A DNA stretch of 64,000 bases from Arcanobacterium_A bovis (lineage in GTDB: Bacteria > Actinomycetota > Actinomycetes > Actinomycetales > Actinomycetaceae): assembly GCF_042655305.1 (NCBI RefSeq), contig NZ_JBHSLR010000005.1; one strand, 5' to 3'. Under the pieces are notes generated by a model, which saw only the letters and a program-made list of their open reading frames with translations, was not told the DNA's origin and made no database searches. Shown here piece by piece: positions 7,241 to 16,528 of this stretch; position 1 is the stretch's first letter; each line of letters begins with the position of its first letter. The translations under genes and the position numbers were made by a program.

Positions 7241-9790
7241 GTGCCAGGAGAAAACCTTACTCGGGTTGAGGCAGCCGAGCGCGCCGAACTTATCCAGACT
7301 CACTCATACCTAGTGGAACTCAATCTCACGGGAAGTGATACTTTTACCTCCCGATCCACGATCAATTTTGGTGCCAAAGCGGGGTGTTCATCCTTCGTTG
7401 ATCTCATTGCCGAATCAATTGAACACATTTCTTTGAATGGCGTTGAACTGCCAGTTTCTAGCTATGCCGATTCCCGCATTCCGCTTGCGAATCTTGCAGA
7501 GACTAACGAGCTTATTGTTGAGGCTACCTGCAAGTATTCTCATACTGGCGAGGGCCTTCACCGCGCGATCGACCCCGCTGACGATCAAGCTTATCTATAC
7601 TCCCAGTTCGAAGTACCAGATTCGCGCCGCATGTTTGCGGTATTCGAACAGCCGGATCTGAAAGCAAACTTCACTTTTGTGGTCACTGCACCTGAACACT
7701 GGAACGTCTTTTCTGTCTCGCCCACCCCAGAACCAACGTCGCATGGCGATGGCACTGCAACGTGGGAATTCACACCTACTGAAACGATTTCATCCTACCT
7801 GACCTGCATCGTTGCTGGTCCATATAAGGGCGTGGAAGGCGAATACACCTCAGTTGATGGACGCACAATTCCTATGGGTGTTTATGTGCGCGAATCTTTG
7901 TACGAATACCTTGATGGCGAAGAAATCATCGAGATTACCAAAGCGGGAATGCCTTTCTTCGAAGAGGCATTCGCTCAGCCATATCCGTTCCGCAAATACG
8001 ATCAGATCTTCGTGCCCGAATATAACGCAGGCGCGATGGAGCATCCAGGCTGCGTGACGATCCTCGATGATTACGTATTCCGCTCCCGCCCATCTGAAGC
8101 TATCGTGGAACGACGTGCCGTCACCGTATTACACGAGCTAGCGCATATGTGGTTTGGCGATCTCGTCACCATGAAATGGTGGGATGACTTGTGGCTTAAT
8201 GAGTCTTTCGCTGAATACATGAGCCATGTGGCGACGGCGCAAACCACCCGCTGGACGGACGCTTGGGTTACGTTCAATTCTTCCGAAAAGTCTTGGGCGC
8301 AGGCCCAAGATCAGCTTCCGTCAACTCACCCGATCGCTGCTGATATCCGCGATCTTGAAGATGTGATGGTCAACTTTGACGGAATCACTTACGGCAAGGG
8401 CGCATCCGTATTCCAGCAGCTCGTAGCATACGTTGGCTGGGATGGTTTTATCACTGGCGTTCAGAAATATCTCGCCAAGAAAGCGTGGGGAAATGCCACG
8501 CTCAACGATTTGCTGGTTGAACTTGAGGCCGCATCTGGCCGCGACCTGCACGAATGGTCCCGACTCTGGCTCGAAGAATCAGGTATCAATATTCTCAAAC
8601 CAGAAATTGTGGACGACGGCGGTAAGCTCGTTTCGTTCTCAATCCGACAAGAATCCGATGGTAGGTCCTCGTTGCGTCCCCACCGAATTTGCGTGGGAGG
8701 ATACAACATTGTTGACGGACGTTACCAGAAGGTTGCGCACGCTGAACTGGACATCGCTGGTGAACTCACTGAGGTTAAGGAATTTGCAGGCATTGAGCGC
8801 CCTGAACTAATCCTTATCAACGACGGCGATTTCGCGTATGCCAAGGTCCGGCTTGATGAAGTATCGCTACGAAATGCTGTGCAGAACATCAATTTGTTCA
8901 CCGACCGCCTCACCCGCACGCTCGTGCTTTTCTCAGCGTGGGATATGTGCCGCGACGGCGAAATGCCAGCTACGGACTTCGCACACCTCATTCTCACTGC
9001 TTTGGAGACAGAAGATCACGGCACTGTGCTACGCACGATCCTCAATCAGTTAGCCACTGCCACAAATCTTTACTCAGCACCAGCTACGCGTTCTGAGCTG
9101 CAACTCGACGTGGCAACACGCCTCGCGGAGATTGCTGCTAATACCGAACCTGGATCGGATCGCCAGCTGCAGATCACAACCTCGGCTGTAGCCTTGGCTC
9201 ATACCGACGACCAGCTCAAAACCATCGCAGGGTGGCTTGAAGGAGTCGATGTGCCCCAAGGTCTCGTGATGGACAACGCTATGCGCTGGTCCGTGTTGCA
9301 GCGCTTAGCAGCTGCTGGTCAGGTATCGGAGGACGACGTCGAGCGCGAGCGTTCCGAACGCGACAATACGGCGTCGGGCGCCGTTGCTGCTGCGCGGGCA
9401 CGGGCAGCTATTGCTGATCCGGCAGCCAAACAACGCGCTTGGGACGATCTCACAGGCGGCGAAGTTCCAAACTCTTTACAGCGCGGATTAGCTTTAGGTT
9501 TCTCCGGTGGCGATGCAGCGCTTCTCGTACCATTCGTGGAGAAGTATTTCGCTAGCGTGGAACAGCAGTGGGCAGAGCGCACAAAAGAAATCGCTTCAAA
9601 TATGATTTCATACTCCTTCCCCACGAAACTCGCTGGTCGCACCGATCTTGGTGTAGACATCGTCGAATATGGCCAGGCGTGGCTTGCAGAGCATCCCGAT
9701 GCAGCTCCTGCAATGCTTCGACTCGTCTCAGAAGCGCTTGATGGCGCTCGACGTGCCATCACCGCCCAAGAATGTGACGCACAGCGTTAA
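7241..9790 (+). CDS. pepN: Aminopeptidase N (M1 family)
   Basis: The 849-residue protein has the zinc motif HELAH (298-302) with the distal ligand E321 in NESFAEY. The exopeptidase motif, usually GAMEN, reads GAMEH (E267). The C-terminal half is an ERAP1-like helical domain. The enzyme removes N-terminal residues from peptides in the cytoplasm. The start is GTG at 7241, supported by GAGAGG ten bases upstream. The N-to-H change in GAMEN touches a residue that contacts the substrate N-terminus region, so specificity may differ. Confidence 0.95.
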   Translation: MPGENLTRVEAAERAELIQTHSYLVELNLTGSDTFTSRSTINFGAKAGCSSFVDLIAESIEHISLNGVELPVSSYADSRIPLANLAETNELIVEATCKYSHTGEGLHRAIDPADDQAYLYSQFEVPDSRRMFAVFEQPDLKANFTFVVTAPEHWNVFSVSPTPEPTSHGDGTATWEFTPTETISSYLTCIVAGPYKGVEGEYTSVDGRTIPMGVYVRESLYEYLDGEEIIEITKAGMPFFEEAFAQPYPFRKYDQIFVPEYNAGAMEHPGCVTILDDYVFRSRPSEAIVERRAVTVLHELAHMWFGDLVTMKWWDDLWLNESFAEYMSHVATAQTTRWTDAWVTFNSSEKSWAQAQDQLPSTHPIAADIRDLEDVMVNFDGITYGKGASVFQQLVAYVGWDGFITGVQKYLAKKAWGNATLNDLLVELEAASGRDLHEWSRLWLEESGINILKPEIVDDGGKLVSFSIRQESDGRSSLRPHRICVGGYNIVDGRYQKVAHAELDIAGELTEVKEFAGIERPELILINDGDFAYAKVRLDEVSLRNAVQNINLFTDRLTRTLVLFSAWDMCRDGEMPATDFAHLILTALETEDHGTVLRTILNQLATATNLYSAPATRSELQLDVATRLAEIAANTEPGSDRQLQITTSAVALAHTDDQLKTIAGWLEGVDVPQGLVMDNAMRWSVLQRLAAAGQVSEDDVERERSERDNTASGAVAAARARAAIADPAAKQRAWDDLTGGEVPNSLQRGLALGFSGGDAALLVPFVEKYFASVEQQWAERTKEIASNMISYSFPTKLAGRTDLGVDIVEYGQAWLAEHPDAAPAMLRLVSEALDGARRAITAQECDAQR

Positions 9791-9827
9791 AACTCTCGGG
9801 CTTAAAGGAGTAGGCAACTTTTGAGAG

Positions 9828-9861
9828 CTGGTGGGGTCGATTCGCGAATCGACCCCACCAG
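9828..9861. terminator. Perfect palindrome after pepN
   Basis: A 34-base uninterrupted palindrome centred on TTCGCGAA with outer arms CTGGTGGGG/CCCCACCAG follows the pepN stop. It faces the converging EIIB-like gene and has no U-run. The remaining bases to 9969 hold no gene. Confidence 0.65.
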
Positions 9862-9969
9862 TCTTATGTGCGTTATCAAAAATTCTCTGTGCTTGCACAC
9901 ATTAGCGTTCCCAACAGGCAAAGCTCGAGAGAACGTCAATTTAACAAGTTGTGCTAAGCCAACAAGAGA

Positions 9970-10233
9970 TTAATCGTCTGGTTCAGTATTGACGATCAGC
10001 GCTAATTCTTGCAATAACGGCTGCGCTTGAGCTCCAAGAATGAGTTGGATCTTATTGTGTTGAATAACAAGGCTCAACGCCATCGCTCTGAGGCGCACAA
10101 TATCAAGAGCTGCAATGTTATGAACTGAAATTTCGATACGGCTTATCGCACCGTCAACCTTCGCAAGGTTGTCCAGCCCACCACATGCAGTGATAATACT
10201 GCTAGCGGTTAGTTCCTCATGTGCTTGCGCCAT
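9970..10233 (-). CDS. Small PTS EIIB-like domain protein lacking the phospho-cysteine
   Basis: An 87-residue protein resembles the glucose-family EIIB domain (PF00367): ITACGGLDNLAKVDGAISRIEISVHN... VRLRAMALSLVIQHNKIQLILG. In active EIIB the segment reads D-A-C-x-T-R-L-R and the Cys carries phosphate; here it reads DGAISRIE, so the cysteine is replaced. The protein therefore cannot pass phosphate in the usual way and may be a regulator or a relic. ATG at 10233 is preferred over the GTG nine bases earlier because AGGTGG lies upstream at suitable spacing. It is 30 bases downstream of malQ on the same strand, which suggests an operon in carbohydrate use. Confidence 0.72.
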   Translation of the reverse strand: MAQAHEELTASSIITACGGLDNLAKVDGAISRIEISVHNIAALDIVRLRAMALSLVIQHNKIQLILGAQAQPLLQELALIVNTEPDD

Positions 10234-10263
10234 CAAAGCCACCTAATTTATGCATTACCTAAT

Positions 10264-12429
10264 TTAGTGCCCAAGATTATTCTTAAAGCTCCGCACCAAG
10301 GAAAGCAAGCGTGGATTTGTAGACAGCTCCTCAACAAGCACAACTTTCTCTGTGCCATCTGCCAAAGGAATGCGCCAGTTCGGATACTCGCGATCAGTAC
10401 CAGGTTGGTTTTGAGCGCGACGTTCGCCAACGGCGTCGGTCAATGAAATACCCAATAGTGCAGCCGGAGTTTGAGCGATATATCCGTGCAATGCTTCAAC
10501 GATCTCTCGCTCAGAGGCATCCGCACCCAATAATTCGTATTCGCGAAGCCGATCTAGCACTTGCCCGCGCTCGCGGCGCGCCTCGAGGCGCGTCTGCTCT
10601 TCAGACTCTTCCAACAATCCCAGACGTGCGCGTAGATCCACATGTTCCTCGGCTAGATAGCCAGCTGCCGGTGGCAAATCATGAGTATTTACGGTAACAA
10701 GTACATCGCGTCGGTAAGCGCTCGCCTGCTTGGGGGCGCCGTCGTCTTCCTTTTCAAACCAGAACACAGAGGTACCCAAAATACCGCGCTCAGTCAGATA
10801 CTCGCGTACCCACGGCTCCACAGTGCCCAAATCTTCACCAATGATAATGGCACCACTGCGGTATGCTTCCAGCAGCAAAATACCCACCATAGCTTCATGG
10901 TTAAATTGCACATAGGTGCCGTCCACAGGAGAATTACCAGCCGGAATCCACCAAAGCCGGAACAAGCCCATTACATGGTCAATTCGCAATGCGCCCGCAT
11001 GGCGCAATACAGTGCGAACCATATCGCGCAATGGAGCGTATTCCATTGCTTCCAATTCGGTGGGCTGCCACGGTGGCTGATGCCAGTTCTGCCCCTGCTG
11101 ATTGTACATATCTGGGGGTGCGCCTACGCCCACGTTCTTGGCAAATGCGTGCGGGATAGTCCACGTATCTGCACCCATCGGATGGACGCCAACCGCCAAG
11201 TCATGGCAAATTCCATATTCCATACCGGCCGACTTCGCCACCGATTGTGCTGTGCGAAGTTGCTCGTCCATAATCCACTGAAGCCATGCCCAAAAATCGA
11301 TACGCTCTGCCAAACGAAGGCGTTCTTGAGCGACAAAAGGCGAGGATATGTCACGCAAACGTTCGGGAATCACACCATCATGTGCCTCATTTATCGCGCA
11401 CCACAGGGCGAAATTCTCGAGCCCTTCGCCCTCAATTTGCCGAAAACGCTCAAAGGCTCGCTGACGAGCTTCCGAACGTTCCACATGGAAAATTACTTCA
11501 AGTGCTTCGCGCTTGGCTTCCCACACCTTGTTGCGATCAATGAGCTGATTTTCCAGAGAGGTCTTCTTTATCTCCTCTCCAGCCCAGGTCACAAGAGAGC
11601 GTTGCGGTGCGCTCATATAAGCGACTTCAAGAATATTTTCCGGCCTGATATAAATCGGGTTGAAGAACCGTCGCGTTGCAGGCAAATAGGGCGACGGCGA
11701 CATGTCGCCAACAACCTCAGCGGCATGCAATGGATTGATGAGCAAGAAATCCGCGCCTAAATCACCGAAAGCTGAGCTCATTTCCGCCAGATCGTCGAGG
11801 TCACCAATTCCCCAAGAACGCTGCGAGCGCACCGAATAGAGCTGAGCCATCATTCCCCACGACCGCCCCCATGCTCGTTTACCCTCGGGAAGGCGATTTG
11901 GCGTAACGATCAGACTCGCTTCATACTCAGTGCATTCAGCACTTCCTGCACCAGGTTCGTGCGCGGAAATAACAGCGGAATTAACAAATGCACGCAATGT
12001 GTGGTAGCCGAGCTGAGTTCCCTCGGGCACACTAAAAGTTGCCTGACCAGTTAGAACTCCGTTGATATGACGCGGCTCGGTGAAATCCTCACACTGGTTG
12101 AGAGCCAACCGCCCGCCGTCTTCCAATATCAGCTCAACACGCACTTCGGAACCGTGCGGAATATGCACGTGGATAGGAGTGCTACGATCGTTTCGTACCA
12201 CACTGCAAGCAGGCAAAACGCTGTACCATTCACGGTTTCGACGCCGCTCTAGCTCGCCTTCGAGCGTGGCATCAGTTAGGTCAGTTACCCCCATAGATTC
12301 GAGCACTGCGATGAGGGTATGATCCTCAACCTGGCGCAAGTTTCCGTCGTATCCCCAAAACTCGGTAGCAACACCGTAGGCGTGCGCCAGCTGAACCAAT
12401 AACTCACGGTTATGAATATACGAAACCAT
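10264..12429 (-). CDS. malQ: 4-alpha-glucanotransferase (amylomaltase)
   Basis: The 721-residue protein is a GH77 enzyme with the long N-terminal extension usual in actinobacterial MalQ. Motifs include RIDHVMGLFRLWW (nucleophile Asp), IIGEDLGTVEPW (acid/base Glu) and VNTHDLPP (third Asp). It transfers glucan chains between maltodextrins during glycogen and maltose metabolism in the cytoplasm. The ATG at 12429 follows GAGGGAGC; an in-frame TTG one codon earlier is less likely. The EIIB-like gene follows on the same strand. Confidence 0.95.
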   Translation of the reverse strand: MVSYIHNRELLVQLAHAYGVATEFWGYDGNLRQVEDHTLIAVLESMGVTDLTDATLEGELERRRNREWYSVLPACSVVRNDRSTPIHVHIPHGSEVRVELILEDGGRLALNQCEDFTEPRHINGVLTGQATFSVPEGTQLGYHTLRAFVNSAVISAHEPGAGSAECTEYEASLIVTPNRLPEGKRAWGRSWGMMAQLYSVRSQRSWGIGDLDDLAEMSSAFGDLGADFLLINPLHAAEVVGDMSPSPYLPATRRFFNPIYIRPENILEVAYMSAPQRSLVTWAGEEIKKTSLENQLIDRNKVWEAKREALEVIFHVERSEARQRAFERFRQIEGEGLENFALWCAINEAHDGVIPERLRDISSPFVAQERLRLAERIDFWAWLQWIMDEQLRTAQSVAKSAGMEYGICHDLAVGVHPMGADTWTIPHAFAKNVGVGAPPDMYNQQGQNWHQPPWQPTELEAMEYAPLRDMVRTVLRHAGALRIDHVMGLFRLWWIPAGNSPVDGTYVQFNHEAMVGILLLEAYRSGAIIIGEDLGTVEPWVREYLTERGILGTSVFWFEKEDDGAPKQASAYRRDVLVTVNTHDLPPAAGYLAEEHVDLRARLGLLEESEEQTRLEARRERGQVLDRLREYELLGADASEREIVEALHGYIAQTPAALLGISLTDAVGERRAQNQPGTDREYPNWRIPLADGTEKVVLVEELSTNPRLLSLVRSFKNNLGH

Positions 12430-12614
12430 CAAAGCTCCCTCGCTGCACTGGCGAAATTCTCGGGGTCGGAAATATGTTGAAGTCAGGCCGCAAGGCGCAA
12501 CAATAACTCTTGATAATTTTACTCAATCCGCGTGTTGAAACCTAGTTGGAAACACATTTTCCGCTGTGCACATAAGCGGATAGAGTAGAGGTATACATGC
12601 AGGAGGAGGAGAAG

Positions 12615-13526
12615 ATGATGAGGATTTCCATTCCAACGTCCAATGATGAGCCTTTGGCAGCTGTTCTTAACACCCTTCGAATGAAGGTAAAAGAGAGTAA
12701 TTCCTTCGAAGGAAACAACTTGCCGCAATTTTCTGGTCGCGTTTATGGAGGTCAAGTCTTTGCCCAAGCGGTAGTCGCTGCAGCATCGAGTCTGATCGAC
12801 GCTGGAATGCCGGAGCGAAATATCCATTCAATCACTGCTGCATTTTTAAGACCTGGCCAGATAGATGAGCCAATCACTTTTGATGTCGAAGATGTACTTG
12901 ATGGTCGATCGTTTTCAACGCGACGCATTTATGCTTCTCAGTTCGGGCAAACGATTTTTAGTGCGCGCGCCTCATTCCAGGCGCAACAGCCCGGCGTCGA
13001 ACATCAATCAGCAATGCCGGTTGCGCCGCCGCCAGAGGAATTAGAATCTTCGGTGGATTTCTTCGCGTCCCTTGATCTGCCCATCGCACGGTTCATGAGC
13101 TCAACTAATGCCATTGATATGCGCCATGTCGATGGTGCAATCTGGACGCGCGCTCAAAAGCACCCTACCGATTCCACGCTCTTGTGGTTCAAACTCCGAA
13201 ATCCGATGCCACGCGAATCTGATCAATTACTCCATCGCGCGATCCTTGCCTATGCCACAGACCAGTTCATGCTCGAACCAATTTTGCGTATGCACGGAAT
13301 GTCTTGGTTGCACCCAGACCTCTCGCTAGCAACTCTTGACCACGCAATCTGGTGGCATCGCGACGTCGACATGTCTGATTGGGTGCTCGCTGAACTAAGT
13401 TCCCCGTCGGCTCAGGGCGGGCGCGGACTCTCTATCGCCAAATTCTTCCAAGCCGGTGAGCACATCGCCACTATGGCACAAGAAGGCATGGTGCGAACCA
13501 GAAACCTGCCCAATTTGCCGCAGTAA
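12615..13526 (+). CDS. tesB: Acyl-CoA thioesterase II
   Basis: The 303-residue protein is a double hotdog-fold TesB thioesterase: RVYGGQVFAQAVVAA near the N-terminus, SFSTRRIYASQFGQTIF, and HPDLSLATLDHAIWWHRDVDMSDWVL in the second half. It hydrolyses acyl-CoA esters to free acids. An in-frame ATG at 12597 is rejected because the strong ribosome site AGGAGGAGGAG (12601-12611) lies downstream of it. That site points to the tandem ATGs at 12615 and 12618. Terminator 13555-13586 follows. Confidence 0.93.
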   Translation: MMRISIPTSNDEPLAAVLNTLRMKVKESNSFEGNNLPQFSGRVYGGQVFAQAVVAAASSLIDAGMPERNIHSITAAFLRPGQIDEPITFDVEDVLDGRSFSTRRIYASQFGQTIFSARASFQAQQPGVEHQSAMPVAPPPEELESSVDFFASLDLPIARFMSSTNAIDMRHVDGAIWTRAQKHPTDSTLLWFKLRNPMPRESDQLLHRAILAYATDQFMLEPILRMHGMSWLHPDLSLATLDHAIWWHRDVDMSDWVLAELSSPSAQGGRGLSIAKFFQAGEHIATMAQEGMVRTRNLPNLPQ

Positions 13527-13554
13527 CAATTCCAACTTGCCGTAGTAGAAAGTA

Positions 13555-13586
13555 TGGGGACAGTTCAGATCGATGAACTGTCCCCA
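13555..13586. terminator. Hairpin after tesB
   Basis: TGGGGACAGTTCA and TGAACTGTCCCCA form a perfect 13-base-pair stem with a 6-base loop between tesB and the converging small gene. Confidence 0.7.
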
Positions 13587-13618
13587 CTACCTATCGCACT
13601 GATTAGTGCAATATGGCG

Positions 13619-13822
13619 CTATTGCTGACTTCCCTGCACAAAGCGTTCGGCTAAATCTTCGGGCGATTCCTTGAGGTACGTGCGAACCGGCGCGTCGAGA
13701 TCTTGGACTTGATCTGAGTTCCAGTGTTTGACCATATACACAATCGCCACAATCATTGCCAGGGCAAATACCGCTCCACCAGCAATAAAGATAAACGAGG
13801 CAATGTTATACACAAGCACCAC
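13619..13822 (-). CDS. Small single-pass membrane protein, unknown function
   Basis: A 67-residue ORF begins with a clear transmembrane helix (FIFIAGGAVFALAMIVAIVY, about residues 10-29) followed by a charged tail (HWNSDQVQDLDAPVRTYLKESPEDLAERF). Composition looks like a real protein and it sits 53 bases after ettA on the same strand. I do not recognise the family. The GTG start is uncertain, since two GTG codons are adjacent and no ribosome site is strong. Confidence 0.6.
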   Translation of the reverse strand: MVLVYNIASFIFIAGGAVFALAMIVAIVYMVKHWNSDQVQDLDAPVRTYLKESPEDLAERFVQGSQQ

Positions 13823-13875
13823 AAATCACGCTCCACACTAAGAATATTTTGCCAACAATGCTCAGTCGCTACCGT

Positions 13876-15558
13876 TCAGTCGCGAGTTAGCTTCCGGTAT
13901 GCCATTGAACTTGGGCGAGCAGCGTCTGGACCAAGCCGCTCAACCTTGTTCTTCTCATAAGATTCGAAGTTACCTTCGAACCAGTACCAGTTGTATGGCT
14001 CTTCTTCTGTGCCTTCCCATGCAAGAATATGGGTTGCCACGCGATCGAGGAACCAGCGATCGTGGGTAATGACAACCGCACAACCAGGGAATTCAAGCAA
14101 GGCATTTTCCAGTGATCCGAGTGTTTCGACGTCGAGATCGTTGGTTGGTTCATCGAGCAGAATTAGGTTTCCACCCTGTTTCAACGTAAGCGCCAAGTTG
14201 AGACGGTTACGCTCGCCTCCCGATAGCACCCCAGCTAGCTTCTGTTGATCTGCACCTTTGAAGCCAAAGGCAGAAACATAGGCACGCGAAGGCATTTCGA
14301 CATTGCCGACTTTGATGAAGTCCAGGCCGTCGGATACAACTTCCCACAGGTTCTTATTGGGGTCGATGCCTGCACGGTTCTGATCCACGTAGGAAATCTT
14401 TACCGTCTCACCGATTTTCAGATCGCCACCATCAAGCGGTTCGAGGCCAACAATCGTCTTGAACAACGTAGTTTTACCCACACCATTTGGACCGATGATA
14501 CCCACAATGCCATTGCGTGGGAGGGAGAACGAAAGATCTTTGATGAGCGTGCGCTCTCCAAAACCCTTAAGCAAATCTCTGGCTTCAATCACCACATTTC
14601 CAAGGCGTGGACCTGGTGGAATCTGGATTTCTTCGAAGTCAAGCTTGCGTGTGCGCTCAGCCTCGGCAGCCATTTCTTCATAGCGCGCCAAACGTGCTTT
14701 CGACTTGGCTTGGCGCCCCTTAGCGGAGGAACGTACCCATTCGAGTTCTTCCTTCAAGCGCTTTTGCAACTTGGCATCCTTCTTGCCTTGGATTTGCAAG
14801 CGATCTTGCTTCTTCTCCAAGTAAGTGGAGTAGTTCCCCTCATAAGGATAGAGCTGACCACGATCAACTTCTGCAATCCATTCAGCAACGTGATCCAAGA
14901 AATAGCGATCGTGTGTCACGGCGATTACGGCACCAGGATATTTGGCCAGATGCTGCTCAAGCCATTCCACCGACTCGGCGTCAAGGTGGTTGGTCGGTTC
15001 GTCGAGCAGCAGCAAATCCGGTGCCTCGAGCAGCAGCTTACACAAGGCAACACGACGTCGTTCGCCACCCGAAAGCACATTCACTGGCGCGTCCGGCGGT
15101 GGGCAGCGTAGTGCGTCCATCGCCTGCGCCAACTGTGCATCAAGATCCCACGCATTTGCCGCATCGATCTCTGTTTGGAGCTTGCCCATCTCTTCCATCA
15201 ATGCATCAAAATCGGCATCTGGCTCAGCCATTTCAAGGCCGATCTGATTGAATCGCTCAACCTTGGCAAACATCTCGCCGGCAGCTTCTTGAACGTTTTC
15301 AAGTACCGTTTTGGACTCATTGAGTGGTGGCTCTTGCAACAAGATTCCCACCGAATAGCCTGGCGACAGCCTTGCCTCACCATTCGAAGGCTCATCCAAG
15401 CCCGCCATAATCTTCAAAATTGTCGATTTTCCAGCGCCATTCGGACCCACCATACCAATCTTGGCACCAGGTAAGAAGGCCATCGTTACATCGTTCAGGA
15501 TTACCTTGTCACCAATGGTCTTACGAGCCCGAACCATGGAGTAAATATATTCAGCCAC
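13876..15558 (-). CDS. ettA: ABC-F ATPase EttA (energy-dependent translational throttle)
   Basis: The 560-residue protein has two ABC domains: Walker A GPNGAGKST (38-46) with LSGGERRRVAL and LLLLDEPTNHLD, then GPNGVGKTT with LSGGERNRLNL and LILLDEPTNDLD. The linker is rich in Lys and Arg (KKDAKLQKRLKEELEWVRS). No membrane segments are present. EttA binds the ribosomal E site and gates entry into elongation according to ATP level. The start is GTG at 15558 behind GAGGAAAC. Length and sequence match EttA rather than resistance-type ABC-F proteins. Confidence 0.95.
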   Translation of the reverse strand: MAEYIYSMVRARKTIGDKVILNDVTMAFLPGAKIGMVGPNGAGKSTILKIMAGLDEPSNGEARLSPGYSVGILLQEPPLNESKTVLENVQEAAGEMFAKVERFNQIGLEMAEPDADFDALMEEMGKLQTEIDAANAWDLDAQLAQAMDALRCPPPDAPVNVLSGGERRRVALCKLLLEAPDLLLLDEPTNHLDAESVEWLEQHLAKYPGAVIAVTHDRYFLDHVAEWIAEVDRGQLYPYEGNYSTYLEKKQDRLQIQGKKDAKLQKRLKEELEWVRSSAKGRQAKSKARLARYEEMAAEAERTRKLDFEEIQIPPGPRLGNVVIEARDLLKGFGERTLIKDLSFSLPRNGIVGIIGPNGVGKTTLFKTIVGLEPLDGGDLKIGETVKISYVDQNRAGIDPNKNLWEVVSDGLDFIKVGNVEMPSRAYVSAFGFKGADQQKLAGVLSGGERNRLNLALTLKQGGNLILLDEPTNDLDVETLGSLENALLEFPGCAVVITHDRWFLDRVATHILAWEGTEEEPYNWYWFEGNFESYEKNKVERLGPDAARPSSMAYRKLTRD

Positions 15559-15632
15559 GTTTCCTCATCATCTCTTGACGTGTCATGCAAATTGCAGAAT
15601 TTTCCATAGTCAAGCCTAGCGAAAACGAGTCT

Positions 15633-15693
15633 TGAATTAAAGCTCATAGATCACTAAGCCAATACTGCCTTGCATCTCTATGAGCTTCAATTC
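15633..15693 (-). terminator. Long hairpin after ssb
   Basis: Eighteen-base arms (TGAATTAAAGCTCATAGA and its complement, one mismatch) enclose a 25-base loop just downstream of the ssb stop on the minus strand. Confidence 0.5.
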
Positions 15694-15713
15694 ATCAGTA
15701 AACGAACAGCTGC

Positions 15714-16301
15714 TTAGCTCACCCCGACGAGAACACCTGCCGGATCGACGTTATCGCCGATGCACTCATGCTCCTGCTCGGACCTCTGTTCATGCAGCTC
15801 ATCCGTTTCGGCGTCGTCAACAGAGATTTCGCTCATGGAAATGTATTCGTCGCTATTGTGCACGCGCCCAACTTCCCACTTATTCGCTTCGCCGTCCACC
15901 TCAGGCAGTGCCGCATGCGATGCCTTCACAAATGAAGCTATCCCATTGTTGAGATCAATGCCGATTGAATCTGCCATGATGATATTCGACGTGCGTGTAG
16001 AGCCTTCTTTATCCACATAAGATCGAGTCACAAGCCGACCCCTCACCAGCAATGGAGTTCCTTTATGCACGCACATTGACACATTTCGGGCAAGTGATCC
16101 ATAGCAGCGGACCGAATACCACGTGGTGTTACCGTCCTCGAACTGTCCAGATTTACGACTGAAAATACGCGCCGTAACCCCCACGTTTACTACTACCGTT
16201 GAGATCTTGGTTTGATTTCCATCGGGCGAATCCGAATTTGAGTAGATGATCGGATCATTTCCCGCCCATCCGCGCACTGAGATTGTAGTTTCGTTCGACA
16301 T
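15714..16301 (-). CDS. ssb: Single-stranded DNA-binding protein (SSB paralogue)
   Basis: The 195-residue protein has an N-terminal OB fold typical of SSB: ISVRGWAGNDPI, TTWYSVRCYGSLARNVSMCVHKGTPLLVRGRLVTRSY. The C-terminal third is variable and acidic but ends VLVGVS. The conserved DDDIPF-like tip that recruits partner proteins in replicative SSB is missing. This suggests a second, specialised SSB rather than the main replicative one. AAGGAGAAG lies before the ATG. It is not next to rpsF or rpsR, the usual partners of the main ssb. Confidence 0.87.
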   Translation of the reverse strand: MSNETTISVRGWAGNDPIIYSNSDSPDGNQTKISTVVVNVGVTARIFSRKSGQFEDGNTTWYSVRCYGSLARNVSMCVHKGTPLLVRGRLVTRSYVDKEGSTRTSNIIMADSIGIDLNNGIASFVKASHAALPEVDGEANKWEVGRVHNSDEYISMSEISVDDAETDELHEQRSEQEHECIGDNVDPAGVLVGVS

Positions 16302-16449
16302 ATCTTCTCCTTAAAAATTGGAACTGACACGTCAAGTCTCAACCAAACTTTTTCCTGATTCAGCAAGCCAAAAATATCTGTGGAAAGCCAACGCACTTCG
16401 CGCGATTGTGGACAACCACCTTTATCAAGTCCTTCGCACAACCGCGACA

Positions 16450-16483
16450 GTTACGAAATGCAGCCAGTTACGAAATGCAGCCA
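16450..16483. repeat. Two tandem copies of a 17-base unit
   Basis: GTTACGAAATGCAGCCA is present twice head to tail upstream of ssb, followed by decayed variants (ACTACGAACCGCAGCCA near 16510). The 227 bases between ssb and the GTPase gene contain no convincing gene. Confidence 0.7.
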
Positions 16484-16528
16484 AGCCAACTACGCCACGA
16501 TCTACAACCAACTACGAACCGCAGCCAG

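Noticed and set aside
10681..11760. A 359-residue plus-strand frame
   Set aside because: It is antisense to malQ, whose motifs are complete; the frame has no recognisable domain and no ribosome site.
14245..15111. A 288-residue plus-strand frame
   Set aside because: It is the antisense shadow of ettA, with low-complexity hydrophobic content and no motif.
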